A stretch of 64,000 nucleotides of DNA from Mactra quadrangularis. Lineage: Eukaryota > Mollusca > Bivalvia > Venerida > Mactridae. This document shows positions 11,068 to 23,206 of this stretch, piece by piece. The first letter of the stretch is position 1; each line of letters begins with the position of its first letter. The stretch spans positions 31,534,380 through 31,598,379 of the forward strand of contig CM046303.1 in assembly GCA_025267735.1 (NCBI GenBank). The letters are read 5' to 3'. Made by a program: the position numbers and the translations under genes. Under the pieces are notes generated by a model. That model had not been told where the DNA came from. It did no database searches and saw only the letters and a list, made by a program, of their open reading frames with translations.

Positions 11068-13726
11068 GTGAGTTTAGACTTACATCATTGTTTAATGGGG
11101 TTTTCTCTGTGTTTAGTAGCAGACTGTAGCAAATTTCAATCTGCCATGGCTGATTATATTAGGCTATGTATGCGCAATTATCGGGATTGACAACTACTTC
11201 ATTTAAAATAAATTGATTAACATGTTAACATGCAGACATTTCTGCATGTGCAATTGAAGTATATCTAATCTGGTTTAGTATTCTCATGATTAGTAAATGT
11301 ATGGAAAATTTTCTATGTATTGCTTTCAATAGGTGTATAATATTGTGTTGACTCCATGTCTGACCACATTTTAATTATATACAATATCCTGAGGTAATAC
11401 AGAGTGCTAGTGTTGGGATTTAAATCTGGGAAGGTTCCAAGGTTATAACACCCTAAAAAAGCTTTGTGCTTTAAAACACAGTTACACAATAGTAAATGAA
11501 TTCCCAGACTCTCCATCTTCACTGCCAGCCAATCAAAATCACGCAGCCCTAACAGTTCCTTTTTTGGAAAAAATGCCAAAACACTCTTTATGTGTAAATG
11601 GGTACAAACTAAAGTAACAGAAAAACTATTTATTCTGTTTGATTTTACATACACAAATCTTTGTACCCATGTACTTGGCACTTGCATATTATACAACATT
11701 TTGTAATGTATTGGCCTTCTCCAATATACAAAACAAACATCATAACATATGTTATTAAATAAGTGATCTGATATAGACCCTGTTATTTTTCTGTTAGGCC
11801 GAAGGCCGAGGGCTAATATGACTGTCCCGAGGAAAAATAACAGGGCCTATATCAAATCATCTATTTAAAGACAATTTTATTAAATAACTGCTGAAAGACA
11901 TACAGACATTGAACTGAATCCGAATCATCACAAAAACTACCATTTGTTTACCTGTTGGCGTTTGTTGGCCTTAGCACCATTTTTCTACAAATTGTGAAGA
12001 AAAATAACATACTAAAAACGACCCGTGCTGGGAACGTACCGTTATGTACGAGACTCTTCTATGTAAAAGATATGACTGCTATCGGTCTCTGTTGGAAGAA
12101 TCAATTATAAATTGGGTTTGAACTCCATCAAAAAACAAAATGGCCATCATTTTATGCTATAATCATAACTGATATTGGCACTGTTTTGTCAACCAATCAG
12201 AGTGCAGAAATTTGTTATTGGCCCTATAACAGATATCGGCCTGGTTTTCAGTTTTATTGAACAGATTTTGCAGTATTGTGCAGTGAATTTGCCACTTTAC
12301 AGGGCAAAAAACACATAGTTATTTAATAATGTTTTATTATACATGCTCATAAAATCTGTATTCATCTAGTACCTAGAAATAATGTATAATTCAAATAAAT
12401 AAATATGTTTCATGTCTTAGAGTGTACCATGCTGTATATAAATGATATATCTCTTATTTTATTTGTTTAAAATTACCATATATCATTATGTATTATGTTA
12501 ATTTTAATCTTTATCCACATTGTATTTTAATGAGAACAAATGATTTGTAAAACTAACTATTCACAGTCTAATTAACAAATCGTTTGCTATTCACAATTAG
12601 TCGATATTACTGTATTGACTTCATTCAGAATAATTTATGAAGCATAATATGATTGGTAAAAAAATCAAATTATTTACGCTCAGTTTGATGTATTTGTTCT
12701 AATAGATCGTGTATCTATTTGTCTTATCTTAGATCATCACAGGTCATATAATACTTGTGTACCAGTCTGTCAAACTAATAAATTATATAGGTGTTTTTTG
12801 TACAACAATTGTTGTCCGTAACAATAGGTAGAATGTTTTATCTGTACAATGATCAAACAAATCTATATTTTCAATGTATATCTTAAATGTTTAATATTTT
12901 GAAATCTCTTGTTTTTTTATCATTAATCTACAGTTTTTTAAATTCTATACAGAAGATATTAAAATGTTATTTTTAATAAATAATTAATAATAATTCCAAA
13001 TCTGCATTAGTATTCAATGAAGTGGCTAGCTTTGTATATCCATTTGTAGTTTCATAGTTGTACTATTATCACAATTATTTGAGCAAAAAAATATTAATAA
13101 GAGCCTGTTGTATTCAAATTGTATCCTTGAGCAAGAACTCTATCCTAATTACTTAGTATCGTGTCATCAGAAATAAGGCTGTAGATTGATAAATACCTAA
13201 CACTTTTCTATGACAATAAGCTGATCTTAACGGAAGTTCTAGTTTGTCATTGTCGTCTATTTATGTATATTAGGCTAGAGTAAGAACTTCTAACATTAAG
13301 TACCCTTAGTCGTCGTCCAGTTTGCCTACTTTAAGTGATATATTCTCATAATAAAAATCCATTCTTATTTTAAAAAATTACTGTCTATTAGATAGATATA
13401 TTGTACTTGAATCTATGGTTGTAAATAATTGATTTTTCTAAAAATCGTAACCAAACACTCAAGTCATTACTTCCCTTTGGTATTCATAATATTGAGGGAG
13501 ACTATTTATAGACTGTTTATAAAGGCATGGAAAGTCTGTAAAGCTCAGTCAATATCATCCAACAAACATAATGTATTTCTGCATGACCTCATAACTCTGC
13601 TACAAACTGTAACCTTCATAGTTTATATTAATAGTGTTACTGCTGACTAAAAGTGTTGAATATAGATTGTATTACAATGATATAAATGTTAACAATCGTT
13701 CATGTATTTTAATGATGTATTTTCAG
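11068..13726 (+). other. CNOT6 intron with a foldback repeat; otherwise no features
   Basis: This is an AT-rich intron. The foldback at 11764-11861 and related blocks up to about 12330 are repeats. TTATTAAATAA-type motifs near 11753, 11880 and (inverted) 12318 may mark the ends of one larger element. From 12340 to 13726 I see nothing except AT-rich sequence. The 128-codon minus-strand frame at 11313-11699 shows no recognisable domain. Confidence 0.7.
11764..11861. repeat. Foldback hairpin (arms about 30 bp)
   Basis: The left arm contains GATATAGACCCTGTTATTTT and the right arm the inverted AAATAACAGGGCCTATATCA. An inner AGGCCGAAGGCC palindrome sits in the loop. A related GGCCCTATAACAGATATCGG block occurs at about 12221, so this seems to be part of a larger interspersed repeat. 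Confidence 0.7.
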
Positions 13727-13904
13727 GTGTAATAGAGTATTTATCAACAGGGCGTGTTGCAAGCAATCATATAGATTTTAAAGAACTTGGTTATGAAGCA
13801 TGCTTACAAGCATTTAATTGCCATAAAGACAGTACACACCTTACTCATAAATTCCGTCTAGCGAAGGCATATGAAGACAACATTATGAGACATACTAACT
13901 ACAC
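13727..13904 (+). CDS. CNOT6: CNOT6 exon, middle of EEP nuclease domain
   Basis: The acceptor is tattttcag|G and the donor is CTACAC|gtaagt. The exon enters with two bases that complete a Gly codon from the previous exon and leaves in phase 2. The protein begins VIEYLSTGRVASNHIDFKEL and ends AYEDNIMRHTNYT. This aligns without gaps at its ends to the CNOT6/CNOT6L segment between the D-x-N motif and the last catalytic Asp. The middle (CHKDSTHLTHKFRLAKAYED) is shorter than in vertebrates, which carry a small Gly/Asn-rich loop here. Confidence 0.94.
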
Positions 13905-16900
13905 GTAAGTATTCCTGCAAAACTATTTTTTTCTTCAGTTTTTCTTTATTTAGGCTTGAACAATTAAAAAGTAGATCTAATTGACTAAGTTATGTTAAAA
14001 AATTACAGATTTCTATCAGTATATTCTGACATGAACTTCAATCAACAATTCTTAAAGCCAATATGTCCTACAACCAAAATGTCCTTTTTAGCCAACATGG
14101 ACTACAACATGTCCTATGGTCAACTTGCACTACAGCTAACTTGTACCATGTGAATTTATGTACAGTACTCTGATTACCTAGTTAAAACAAAGTATTTGCA
14201 TTTATTTGACAAGGTGCATGCTAACTCAGCAACTTTACAACCATAACTCCTGGTAATAGTTGTCATTTTGCTTCTTAATACACTTTTAGTATGGCGACCC
14301 AAGGGTTGTAACTAGACAGATATTGAGTGAAAAAGTTTTCATTCACATATCTTCAATGTTTCATTGCTGTGAACCAGTGTTTAGTATGTAAATACATGAA
14401 ACCTTGTAGTTGATGTCAAATAATGTAGGTTTATAACTTAGTGTGGATATAACAATTATATATAACTTGGCTCAATGTGTCAAGTGCCTATTTGTTGTAG
14501 AGTTAGGTATAAGTAAGTGTTCATTCTTGATTTCCATAAGACAAGACAATATCAATCCCTATCAAATTCCCTTTTTGAGCATACCTTAGTCAAAATTGGG
14601 GCATTCATTAACCCCCTGTTTTATACACTGAGTATACTCACTACAGTAATGCTGTACTCACTATCCATAATTGAGTATTTGAATCAGTGTGGCTAATGTA
14701 TGAGCCACTGACAGCTAAATAAAATTATTTAATGACTACTTAACAATTGCTTACATGAAAAAATAAGTTGTATGCATTTGTTTCTTAATCAAGAAAAAAC
14801 AAATTTTATATATTTATTTTTATATATTGGTTTGGTTCAATGGTGTGTCACTACAAAAATTAAGTCAATTTAAGACAGAAATTTGTGTTAACTTACACAT
14901 GAAGCTGCAAAATTTGAAGATCATTTTTTTTTTACATTTTTACTCATATCCAATAAAATGTATCATGCAGCATGCACTATACATGCGTGATAGTTAATCC
15001 TTGAGTTAATGTGGAGACTGTTTACTTTAATAGCCTCCTCTTGAAAAATTAATATTAATTGATGACCGTAATGAGTAATGTTTTGATATGCTTCAATGAA
15101 TCTGATGAGGTGTCCTTACTATCTTATTTTTGATTGGTTAATTGAGAGAAATGAATTGTGTTGTTTGTATTACCTTGACTAGGGTTTTACGCACTTAAAC
15201 TAGCTGTTTACTACTTTTATATACACTGTCCTTCAAAACTTATTGTTCATGATTGTGTTTTAAGATAAATTTATTCTTATTTATCAATGAAAATTTTTTA
15301 AAGAGTCGTCTGAGCAAATTCCAAAATTGAAATAAATAAGTTTATCAACACAGAACTGAAAATATGATATGTAGGACAAGTTTTCCTGAGTATATCACTA
15401 GCTAGCACTTAGTGCTCTGGTACGCTTCTTACACCAAAAGGTATTTGTATGTGATATCAAATTAGGGGTACTAGGAGGCAAAGCTCTAGCTTGACATATG
15501 CTTAGGATACTCGCCCATGGATAAGCTTCAATTGTTGTAAAATTACTTACATAGTAGGCATGATCAGCTTTTCTCATAGCTTCATTTGCTTTAGAACTTT
15601 TAGAGGGCATTGTACGTCATGGACACTAGTCTTGTCAATTATGAATATATTTCATTTTGTACTTGATTTGAGTTGATGTTCATGGAAACATTCAAAACAT
15701 TCCACTATGTTCTTTAAAATGTCATAAATTATTATACATTCAACATTTAAACCATATAATGACTAAATTTATGAAAGTTAATCCCTAAAGCTGGGGAATT
15801 AAACATGTTTATCATAATGTCAAGATTTGAAAAATGTTGTAAATTTGTGTGTTAGGGCTATTAGCAGCTGTTAAAAGCTACATTATGACTGTATCATTAT
15901 TTGATAGTGTGCTCATATGAACTCAGGTTGATTTACCGCCTCATTTTTTTAGAATACATACTTAAATGACCTTAAATGAAAATTTGCTAAAAGCCATATT
16001 AAGTGAAGTCCTCACTATGTCTTTTTTTGTTCACTCAAGTTTAGCTCATTGATGGTTGTTGTAGTGTAGGTCTTGTCTTGTAAGTTTAACCACAATGCAG
16101 TATTTTATGAAAAAATATCAAATCTGGAGAGATAAAGGTCAAGTAAGGTTCAGTTTATAAAAAATGAAATTACGAAGTAGGTATTTTCACATGACATTCC
16201 AATCTCTGTTGTTCACAGAACTGATTTTCTATCAAGGGCTGTTGTATAGGATCTCTAATGGTTGCTCCAAGGGTGACATCTAGATGACCTTTGTGTCCAC
16301 CAATCAATGCGTAGCTTTCTTCTAGATAAAACACTATTAATAACATCTTGATTTTGTAATATCTATTTTTATACCGAAGTTTGTGAGCTAATTTGACTGT
16401 GGTATTATTCACAGACTGTGATTGGACAGCTCTTTACCAATTGGGTGAACATATTTACTGAACATATTGATTGTGTCATAAATATTATTATATGAAAAGG
16501 TCACCTGAACATGACCCGCATTATGAAATTGCCAGACATGAAATAAGCTGGTATGCGAGCAGATAATTTTAGATCAGATTTTAATCAGATTGATGTCACG
16601 CAAACTTGTATGATTTCTTTAGAACACCTAGTTAAGCCATTGTGAACATCTCATTAGATCTACCATTCAATAGACTATATCTTTTATGCAGCATTCGAAA
16701 GCATTTTAACAAATAAACACCAACATAGTGTCTGTTATAATTCATAATATAAGGACAAATTAAGTTAACGAGTCTAACAATGATTCCAATCATGTCTGAA
16801 AACCAGTGATTATATAATGGTGCCAGTATTATGTATGATTGAAAATAACAACAAGGTTATATAGCACAGGTTAATGAGACAAAGACATTATGTTGATGAT

Positions 16901-17694
16901 GTCATTACTGTGATAATTCATCTGTTTACTGTATTTAAGGGGAAAAGTATTATAAAATAAATGAATAATTATGTCTGATTATTGTAACATTGTGCAATGT
17001 AATATGACAATGATATCTATGAGGTAAAATGTTTGAACATTATGAATGATGTCATTGAATGGTTTAATGTTAATAACCTTTGTTATGTCATGGTTGCATT
17101 TTGTAAACACTGGGTTTTATATAGGCCATGAAATCATTATTCTAAAAATATTCAAATATTCTGAAAACAGAAACTATAGTAATGATAATAGTGACAGAAA
17201 TAAGGGTTTTCAGAACTTGGAATATTAGGACAAGCATTTTTTCCTCTGTAGAGTGTGCTAAATTTATAACATTTAGGAATTACAGGATTTTGAAACTTTT
17301 AACCTAACCCTTGTAATATAAATGATTATAATAATAAAAATAATAATGAGGATAATAATAATGATGATGATAATTATTATTATAAAAAAAAAATATTATT
17401 ATCATTATGAAAATAATGATGATGATGATGATAATAATGATAATGATGATAATAATAATAAATAAAATAAGAATGATAATCATAATAAGAATAATAGTAA
17501 TTATAATAATGATGGCAATACTACTAATGATGATGATAATGATGATGCAACTAGGCTACAGGTTTGGATATAACCCAATCTTCCATGCTGCTCTCAAGCA
17601 ATAAACCATATTTAAATACAATATTTAGTTGAATACAATTTTTCTATATTTATTTATTCGTATATGTTTTATAAATTATGTTTTCTACTTTCAG
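13905..17694 (+). other. CNOT6 intron; microsatellite near 3' end
   Basis: An intron of 3790 bp. From 17318 to 17560 it is a mixed (ATAATG/GATGAT)n microsatellite, which explains the Met/Ile-only open frame at 17407-17604. Nothing else recognisable was seen. The short minus-strand frames at 15398-15610 and 16170-16412 lack known domains and splice support. Confidence 0.7.
17318..17560 (+). repeat. GAT/AAT-type microsatellite
   Basis: Runs of ATAATAATG and GATGATGATG with an A-rich core cover about 240 bp, ending about 135 bp before the last CNOT6 exon. Confidence 0.9.
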
Positions 17695-17980
17695 GTTTGA
17701 GTTTAAAGGTATCATTGATTACATCTTCTTCTCACGGTCCTACATGAATTTACTTGGTGTTCTAGGACCAATGGACGAGAATTGGTTTCATGACAACAAA
17801 GTTGTAGGATGTCCTCACCCTCATATACCATCAGATCATTTCTCATTGTTTGTAGAATTTGAGATGCCTGTACCATACCCAGATATCAACACCATCCTTA
17901 GTGATGATGTTCCTGTAACATCAAATACCAGCAACAATCTTGGTGCGATCGGATCCTCAAGGGATAAACACCATAGATAG
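17695..17980 (+). CDS. CNOT6: CNOT6 terminal coding exon with catalytic Asp and His
   Basis: The acceptor is ctactttcag|G; the first base completes the Thr codon from 13903-13904. The protein runs FEFKGIIDYIFFSRSYMNLL, then GVLGPMDENW, then CPHPHIPSDHFSLFVEFEMP. GIIDYIF carries a catalytic Asp, and the His of PSDHFSL is the general catalytic His of the fold. After the domain there is a short tail rich in Ser, Asn and Asp, which ends SSRDKHHR before a TAG stop at 17978-17980. That tail is lineage-specific and does not match the vertebrate C-terminus. Confidence 0.95.
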
Positions 17981-18812
17981 CACTAGACCTTAGTCTGCTT
18001 GCATGTTTTGTTATTCTTTCCCTATTAAAATGAAATAATTGTATTATATGGACAGAATACTGTATTTTGTTTTTATAAAGATGAAATCATGCCTAAACAA
18101 GATTTTGGTTGTTTGTTTTTGTAGAATATTTCATTTTTATTTACTTTTTTCAATTCAGTTTATATTTATTGTATAGCAATTGATTATAATTTTTGTGTAT
18201 TATGTAAATTAGGAAAATTTAATATTTGAACAAAGTCTCAATATTCTCATAAAGGTCACTCTCAGGTCAAGGTCATATTGTTAAAATGAGTATGAAATGT
18301 TTCCATGGCAACTAAAAAAAATATCTAAAATTTTGCTAAAAATAATTTTGAGTTTATGAATTCAATAATTTTGATTTATTGAATCACATCCTTTTTAGAT
18401 ACTCTTTACTTTGAGTCTTACAATCAAATCTTTTTTGTGACCCTTAACTAAATTTATTGAAAGGACGATTACCTTTGATCGTAGTACCTCACCTTATTTT
18501 TTTGTTACTATTTTTTACTTGGATATTTTGTTTTTCTTTTGGCCAGTTTTTTTTTAAAAGACAGTTATTGAGATAATTTGATTCCCCAGTATTTAGATTT
18601 CAAAAGAATAAATGATAATTTGCATGTAATTTTAAGGAATATTTACGTACAAATAAACCAATACAAAGTAATAAAATCAAAACAAAAAGATTTGTGTTAA
18701 CTCTACAATTGTATTATTGTAGTGTTATCTAATGTGATGTTTTTTTTTAATTGTACCTGCGGTGTTTATTAGTATGTTTATGTTTTTCTGTATTTGTTGT
18801 AAAATATGGCTA
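17981..18812 (+). other. CNOT6 3' flank, probable 3' UTR
   Basis: This is the AT-rich sequence after the TAG at 17978-17980. A possible poly(A) signal AATAAA is at 18607-18612, and an ATTAAA is near 18024. The true cleavage site cannot be chosen from sequence, and the UTR may run further. Nothing else was seen. Confidence 0.4.
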
Positions 18813-19086
18813 GTTCACGCTGTCCCAGTGTACAGCCCCGGTATGTCCCATTTTGGTCACCAGGGCAAACTGGGAGTGGTCTCGATGGTGTTAAAAATTC
18901 AAATAAAATGGGATTCACTCGGCAGCACTACCAATGCCAGCTTTTTTCTGGTTGTGTCCAAGGTGGAGATACTGTGATCTCTGGTTTGGCCAATCAATTT
19001 TATTCACAAATCTTTATGGTTCATTGGGATCCACCAGCTACAAACTACTAGAAATGTACCGGGGCATACAAGGGGACAGTGTAAAC
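18813..19086. mobile_element. MITE with 30-bp TIRs and TA duplication
   Basis: The left end GTTCACGCTGTCCC followed by CAGCCCCGGTA pairs imperfectly with the right end TACCGGGGCATACAAGGGGA plus CAGTGTAAAC. TA flanks both sides (18811-18812, 19087-19088), as for Tc1/mariner-type insertion. The GC-rich interior holds an 81-codon frame with no recognisable domain; I treat it as part of the repeat. Confidence 0.7.
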
Positions 19087-21358
19087 TAGACATTTAGTGC
19101 GGTGTTAATACATGTACAGTACTATGATATGATATATGATTTGATTATATGCAGCTATATCAAGTGACAAAATTCAGGTAAAGGTTACACTATCACAATG
19201 TGTCTTAACCTGTAAGTCATGTACTTTGTTTTCATCATCATATCACTTGTCGTCATCATCATCAGCATCATTTTCATCATTATCAAAAAAAATGTTTTTT
19301 TGATTGTTTTTATTCCTATCATTGTGTATGTAGAAAATCTTCATTATTATCGTTGTTGTGTTTTTAAGAATCATTAATTCATTCTGGAATCTCTTCATAT
19401 TTTCACTGTGGGATTTCTACTTTCACTGTGGGATTTCTACTTTCACTGTTGGATTTCTGAAAGTCATACAGTGAAAATTCTTCTCTGAGTGATTATTCTT
19501 ATAGTTTGCTTGTGTTATACTTAAAAATCTTAAGTCACTGACTAATCTTACTAATATGCTTAGTGGTATTTGACTTAATTACCTATTCAAGTGAGTAGTT
19601 TTTTTCTGAAAATTTATTTATTTTTATGTACAAAACTTATAATCAATGACTATTTCAAAGTTTTACTGCATGATTTTTGACTTCTGATGAATACAAGTTA
19701 AAATTCTATATTGTACCTTTAATATCATAGAGTTTATTTTCTGTTCTTTTTTATCTGTGTGTTGTGTTTATGATTATTTCTTCAGCACATAACTAGTGAT
19801 GTATGTTATTACTTGTCTATGAGTTTGTTAAATCTTGGTACATTTGTCTGATAGAATATTAATTACTTACTTTTATAAGGCTTAAACATGATTTAGACCT
19901 GAGTCAATGAAGAATTTATTCTAATCTGACTACATGTATATAACTATGTATCAATATGCTAAGAAATTAACTAGTAGACTTATTTGAAATTTTGTGTTAA
20001 TTTAAAAAGTCTAAATCTTGGGTAACATAGTTCAAATGTATGTGCATTGGTAAATTGATCACTTTATGTTAAGTTAGAACTTTTGATAAAAACTGGTCTC
20101 TAAGAAACAATATTACTTTTAGGTGAAGTGAAGTCTTTGTAACATTGTCAATTATTTCTTTATGCAGTCACTTATTTCTTTTCAGACTATTATTTTAATT
20201 TTTTGGGCCTTGTAATTTTGATCACATTAGTTACTTATCCATTTAAGCTTATCAGAGTAAAAACACATTGATTTATCTCCTATCATTTGTACACATTCTA
20301 AATTAACTGCTACATTCTAACTAGTCAAGTTGTGTAATAGAGTGATTATGATCAAATTTTCTTAATTACTTCGTTGATATCTTATTGTAAAATTTATGTT
20401 AATAGATCATTTAGGATATTTAAAGTATTTGCAGGCAGCAATCATCATACTATCATACATAGATAGATAGTCAACACTCTCGTAAAAACACACACTCGTA
20501 TAAATATAGTAATTGAGATCTGAGATCATTCTCATTGGCACCATTTTTTTGTTACTTTTGAGATTTGTTTACCATTTAGTCACATTTGAGATCATGTTTT
20601 AATCAGATAGTTGCATGGGTGAAAGTTTTTAGAAATCATTTTCCAATTTTGGGAATTGCATGGGCAAAAGTTTTCAAAATTATGATTTTGAAATTTGGGG
20701 ATTTTTTTAGGTTTGAGATTCTTTTTCTATGAAAAACTCTGCTGAAAGCATTGAAATAATGAATGTCAGGGTTTTTGAAGATGTTGAATTTTTACTCATA
20801 TCATTTTTATTACTGTAAATGACTTAGTGACTATGGTGATTGTTTGACATTTGATATTTACATTGTAGAACAAATTTGTATTGTAAATATTGGTAGAGCC
20901 AAGTTATGTTTTGAGTCAAAATGGTAACACATGTTTTCACAAATATCTATTACACATACTATTGAAACTGTTGGTTCAAGCTATGGTAGAAAAATATTTT
21001 ATAAAATGTTCATGCAAAAAATGTTTCTGTAAAGTTCACTTAGGAAAACTCTTGTGCATCTCAGAATGTCAAGTCTTATTCTTTTTTAAGTACAATCTTG
21101 TCAGATTCTTTTATAAATTGTGACACACATACTTTGACTGTTGAAAGCTTGTTTCTTTAGGTATTTCATGTCTAATTGGCTAATCTATTTTTGACTATTT
21201 CAGAAGGTAAATTTATTCATTTTACACCAATATATTACTTTCAATATGAAAATTGTCTATTAAATAAAAGAAAATAATTGCTGCACTGGTTGGATGAATT
21301 CATTCAAACCATTTTGCTTACTTGTAAAAATTTCAAAATTGAAATCGTTTTAGATATA
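19087..21358 (+). other. Intergenic AT-rich stretch with two small repeats
   Basis: It contains a CATCAT-type microsatellite at 19228-19290 and three copies of a 20-bp unit (TTTCACTGTGGGATTTCTAC) at 19401-19460. Nothing else is recognisable; short frames here have no domain or splice evidence. Confidence 0.6.
19401..19460 (+). repeat. 20-bp tandem repeat, 3 copies
   Basis: The unit TTTCACTGTGGGATTTCTAC occurs twice exactly and once with changes. Confidence 0.9.
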
Positions 21359-21620
21359 CACTGGGGTCCAAAAGTTTCTTTACACTTGTATTTTGTTTCA
21401 TATTTCCCTTATCTTTTCATAGCAAAAATTAATGCAGACGCATTTGGTTTAACATTTTATTGTATACTTTTGATAAAAATATATATGATAGAACATAGTT
21501 GACAGTTAATGATAAACTGTATATTAGTTGTACGACTAATAACGACAAGTAAAGTTTGTTTAAATATATTCAAAAACGTAAAAAATTAACAATTTGTAAA
21601 GAAATTTTTGGACCCCAGTG
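21359..21620. mobile_element. Mariner-like MITE
   Basis: The terminal inverted repeats CACTGGGGTCCAAAAGTTTC / CACTGGGGTCCAAAAATTTC extend through TTTACA, about 26 bp with one mismatch. Left flank is TA and right flank is TG, consistent with a TA duplication that has mutated. It has no intact transposase frame. Confidence 0.8.
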
Positions 21621-23059
21621 TGAAACTTAATATAGATTTAATTTATTTAGTTTGATGATTGCAATGTGCTATAAACATCAGAGTAGGAAGTAAAACTTTA
21701 CTAGATGCTGTAGTAACACACAGTGATAAATATAGTGCAGTTATTTTTTGTTTGCTCTTTTGATATATAAGTTATCCATCATTCTATTTTTTGTAAAGAA
21801 AATAAATTATTATCAATGATTAATGTCTATTTTAATGATTTATTTGAGGTTTATTTGGGCTTACAGTTTTATAGGTTATTTTGAAAAGAAAATTGAAGTG
21901 AAAAATCGAGTGGACATAAAAATAGGGCTAAATATTGTGTTGTATAAACAGGTCGTAAAAGTTATTAGATTTTTAATCCTACTTTCTTCTCTTACAAAAA
22001 AACCCACAATATTCCTTATAATTTTGATTTCAGAAAATAAGCTTCTGCTAAAACGTTACAGATATTCAAATTATCCCCTTTTAAATCATGAAACTAGTGT
22101 TGATTTAAAAATAACAGTAAAAAATTATTAACCTTTATTCACATTTATATTTAACTGTAACATTATGTCTTACACATGGTTGATTATAAATCTTTTTTGC
22201 ATTCAGAATTAAATATATAATAGTGCCAAACATTTCTATTAGTTTAAACTATGAATGAAAATCTAACAACTTGTTTTCTGCGGCCTTAGGTGAATTATTA
22301 TTAGAAATGTACAGAGTTGCTCACTTGATTGATTATTAACTGTAATATTGAATTTAGTACTAAGATGTGCAAAGTAGATATGAAACTATTGCAGTGATTT
22401 TAATTTTGTTTGAATAATTATACTTGCACTGTGTGCTATATAAAATATAATTATGTTTTTATTTTTAAAATTTTCAATATAAAGTCTATGTTATAATAAA
22501 GACTTTACTACCAGTTTTAGCTGTGTTTTAATAATTATAGCTGTACATTATTGTATGTATAGCTTGGTGATTGTTTTTATATTGCATATTTCAAAGATAA
22601 TAGATAAAAAATATTGATATATAAAGGTATAATTGTGAGTATTATTTGAACATTAATGTAGTCAAGTGCTGAAACTTTAACTCATTCCAATAATATCATA
22701 TTTTCTTTCATGTTTACGTTGAAACATCGCGTTTTTCGATGTATCTGTATGTTTACTTGAAGCTGTCTCACTATATGAGCAAAATCATCAAGGGGGTGCC
22801 CGACTTGATGTAGTATATGTTATTGGCGCGATGTATATTCAGAAAGAGCACTTTTGAAATGTTCGTTGTTTTGATGAAAATATACGATGAAAATATAAAT
22901 TTTATATTTTCATTGTAGTGAAAATATAATCTTATTTTTTCATCGTCAATGACGTCATCTCAGAAGATAAATGATGTCATCTGGTAGGAAAAATGACATC
23001 ACATCTGATTTGTGTAAAATACATCAATCAAAACACAACTAAGCATGAAAGAAACAGAG
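21621..23059 (+). other. Intergenic AT-rich stretch; palindromic block near 22885
   Basis: A palindrome GATGAAAATATAAATTTTAT with inverted TATTTTCATTGTAGTGAAAA follows at about 22886-22930. It matches the block beside foldback copy 1 at 1851. The 102-codon frame at 21823-22131 is AT-rich with no domain recognised. Nothing else was seen. Confidence 0.55.
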
Positions 23060-23206
23060 TATTCATCAACTTTGGTGTAAGATCATTTTATTTCAACTTG
23101 TGAACTCAGAAAATGACTTTTTTTACTTGTGGCGCCACTCGTGAAAATATGTTTTCTGAGCTCACTCGGTGAAATAAAAATCAATCTTACATCAAAGTTG
23201 ATAAAT
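23060..23206. repeat. Foldback element, family F, copy 2
   Basis: The arm ATCAACTTTGGTGTAAGAT, then TTTATTTCA, is matched by the inverted TGAAATAAAAATCAATCTTA and then CATCAAAGTTGAT. The inner arms read GAACTCAGAAAAT and ATGTTTTCTGAGCTC. The predicted stem is over 45 bp with few mismatches. Confidence 0.75.

Larger units (their letters stand above)
10834..17980 (+). other. CNOT6: CNOT6/CNOT6L-type CCR4-NOT deadenylase gene, 3' part (three coding exons)
   Basis: The join 10834-11067, 13727-13904, 17695-17980 encodes about the last 231 residues of a CCR4-family protein that is about 550 residues long in vertebrates. The family is the Mg-dependent poly(A)-specific exonuclease of the cytoplasmic CCR4-NOT complex, which shortens mRNA tails. 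Seen here: the strongly conserved HMHWDPEYSDVKLIQTMM block, the LCGDLNSLP motif (catalytic Asp and Asn), GIIDYIF (catalytic Asp) and CPHPHIPSDHFSLF (catalytic His). These are the C-terminal half of the EEP nuclease domain. The N-terminal leucine-rich repeats, which bind NOT1, and the catalytic Glu are absent from the window, so the gene starts further left. All three introns seen have AG acceptors, the two internal donors are GT, and the phases match (1, then 2). CNOT6 and CNOT6L are vertebrate paralogues; an invertebrate would normally carry one ancestral gene, so the symbol is by family. Confidence 0.95.

Noticed and set aside
11313..11699. 128-codon minus-strand frame inside a CNOT6 intron
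   Set aside because: No recognisable domain or splice partners. It is the longest random frame but not beyond what an intron of this size can give.
17407..17604. Met/Ile-only 65-codon frame
   Set aside because: It is a translation of a GAT/AAT microsatellite.
18806..19051. 81-codon + strand frame in the CNOT6 3' flank
   Set aside because: It lies almost wholly inside a TIR-bounded, TA-flanked MITE and has no known domain.
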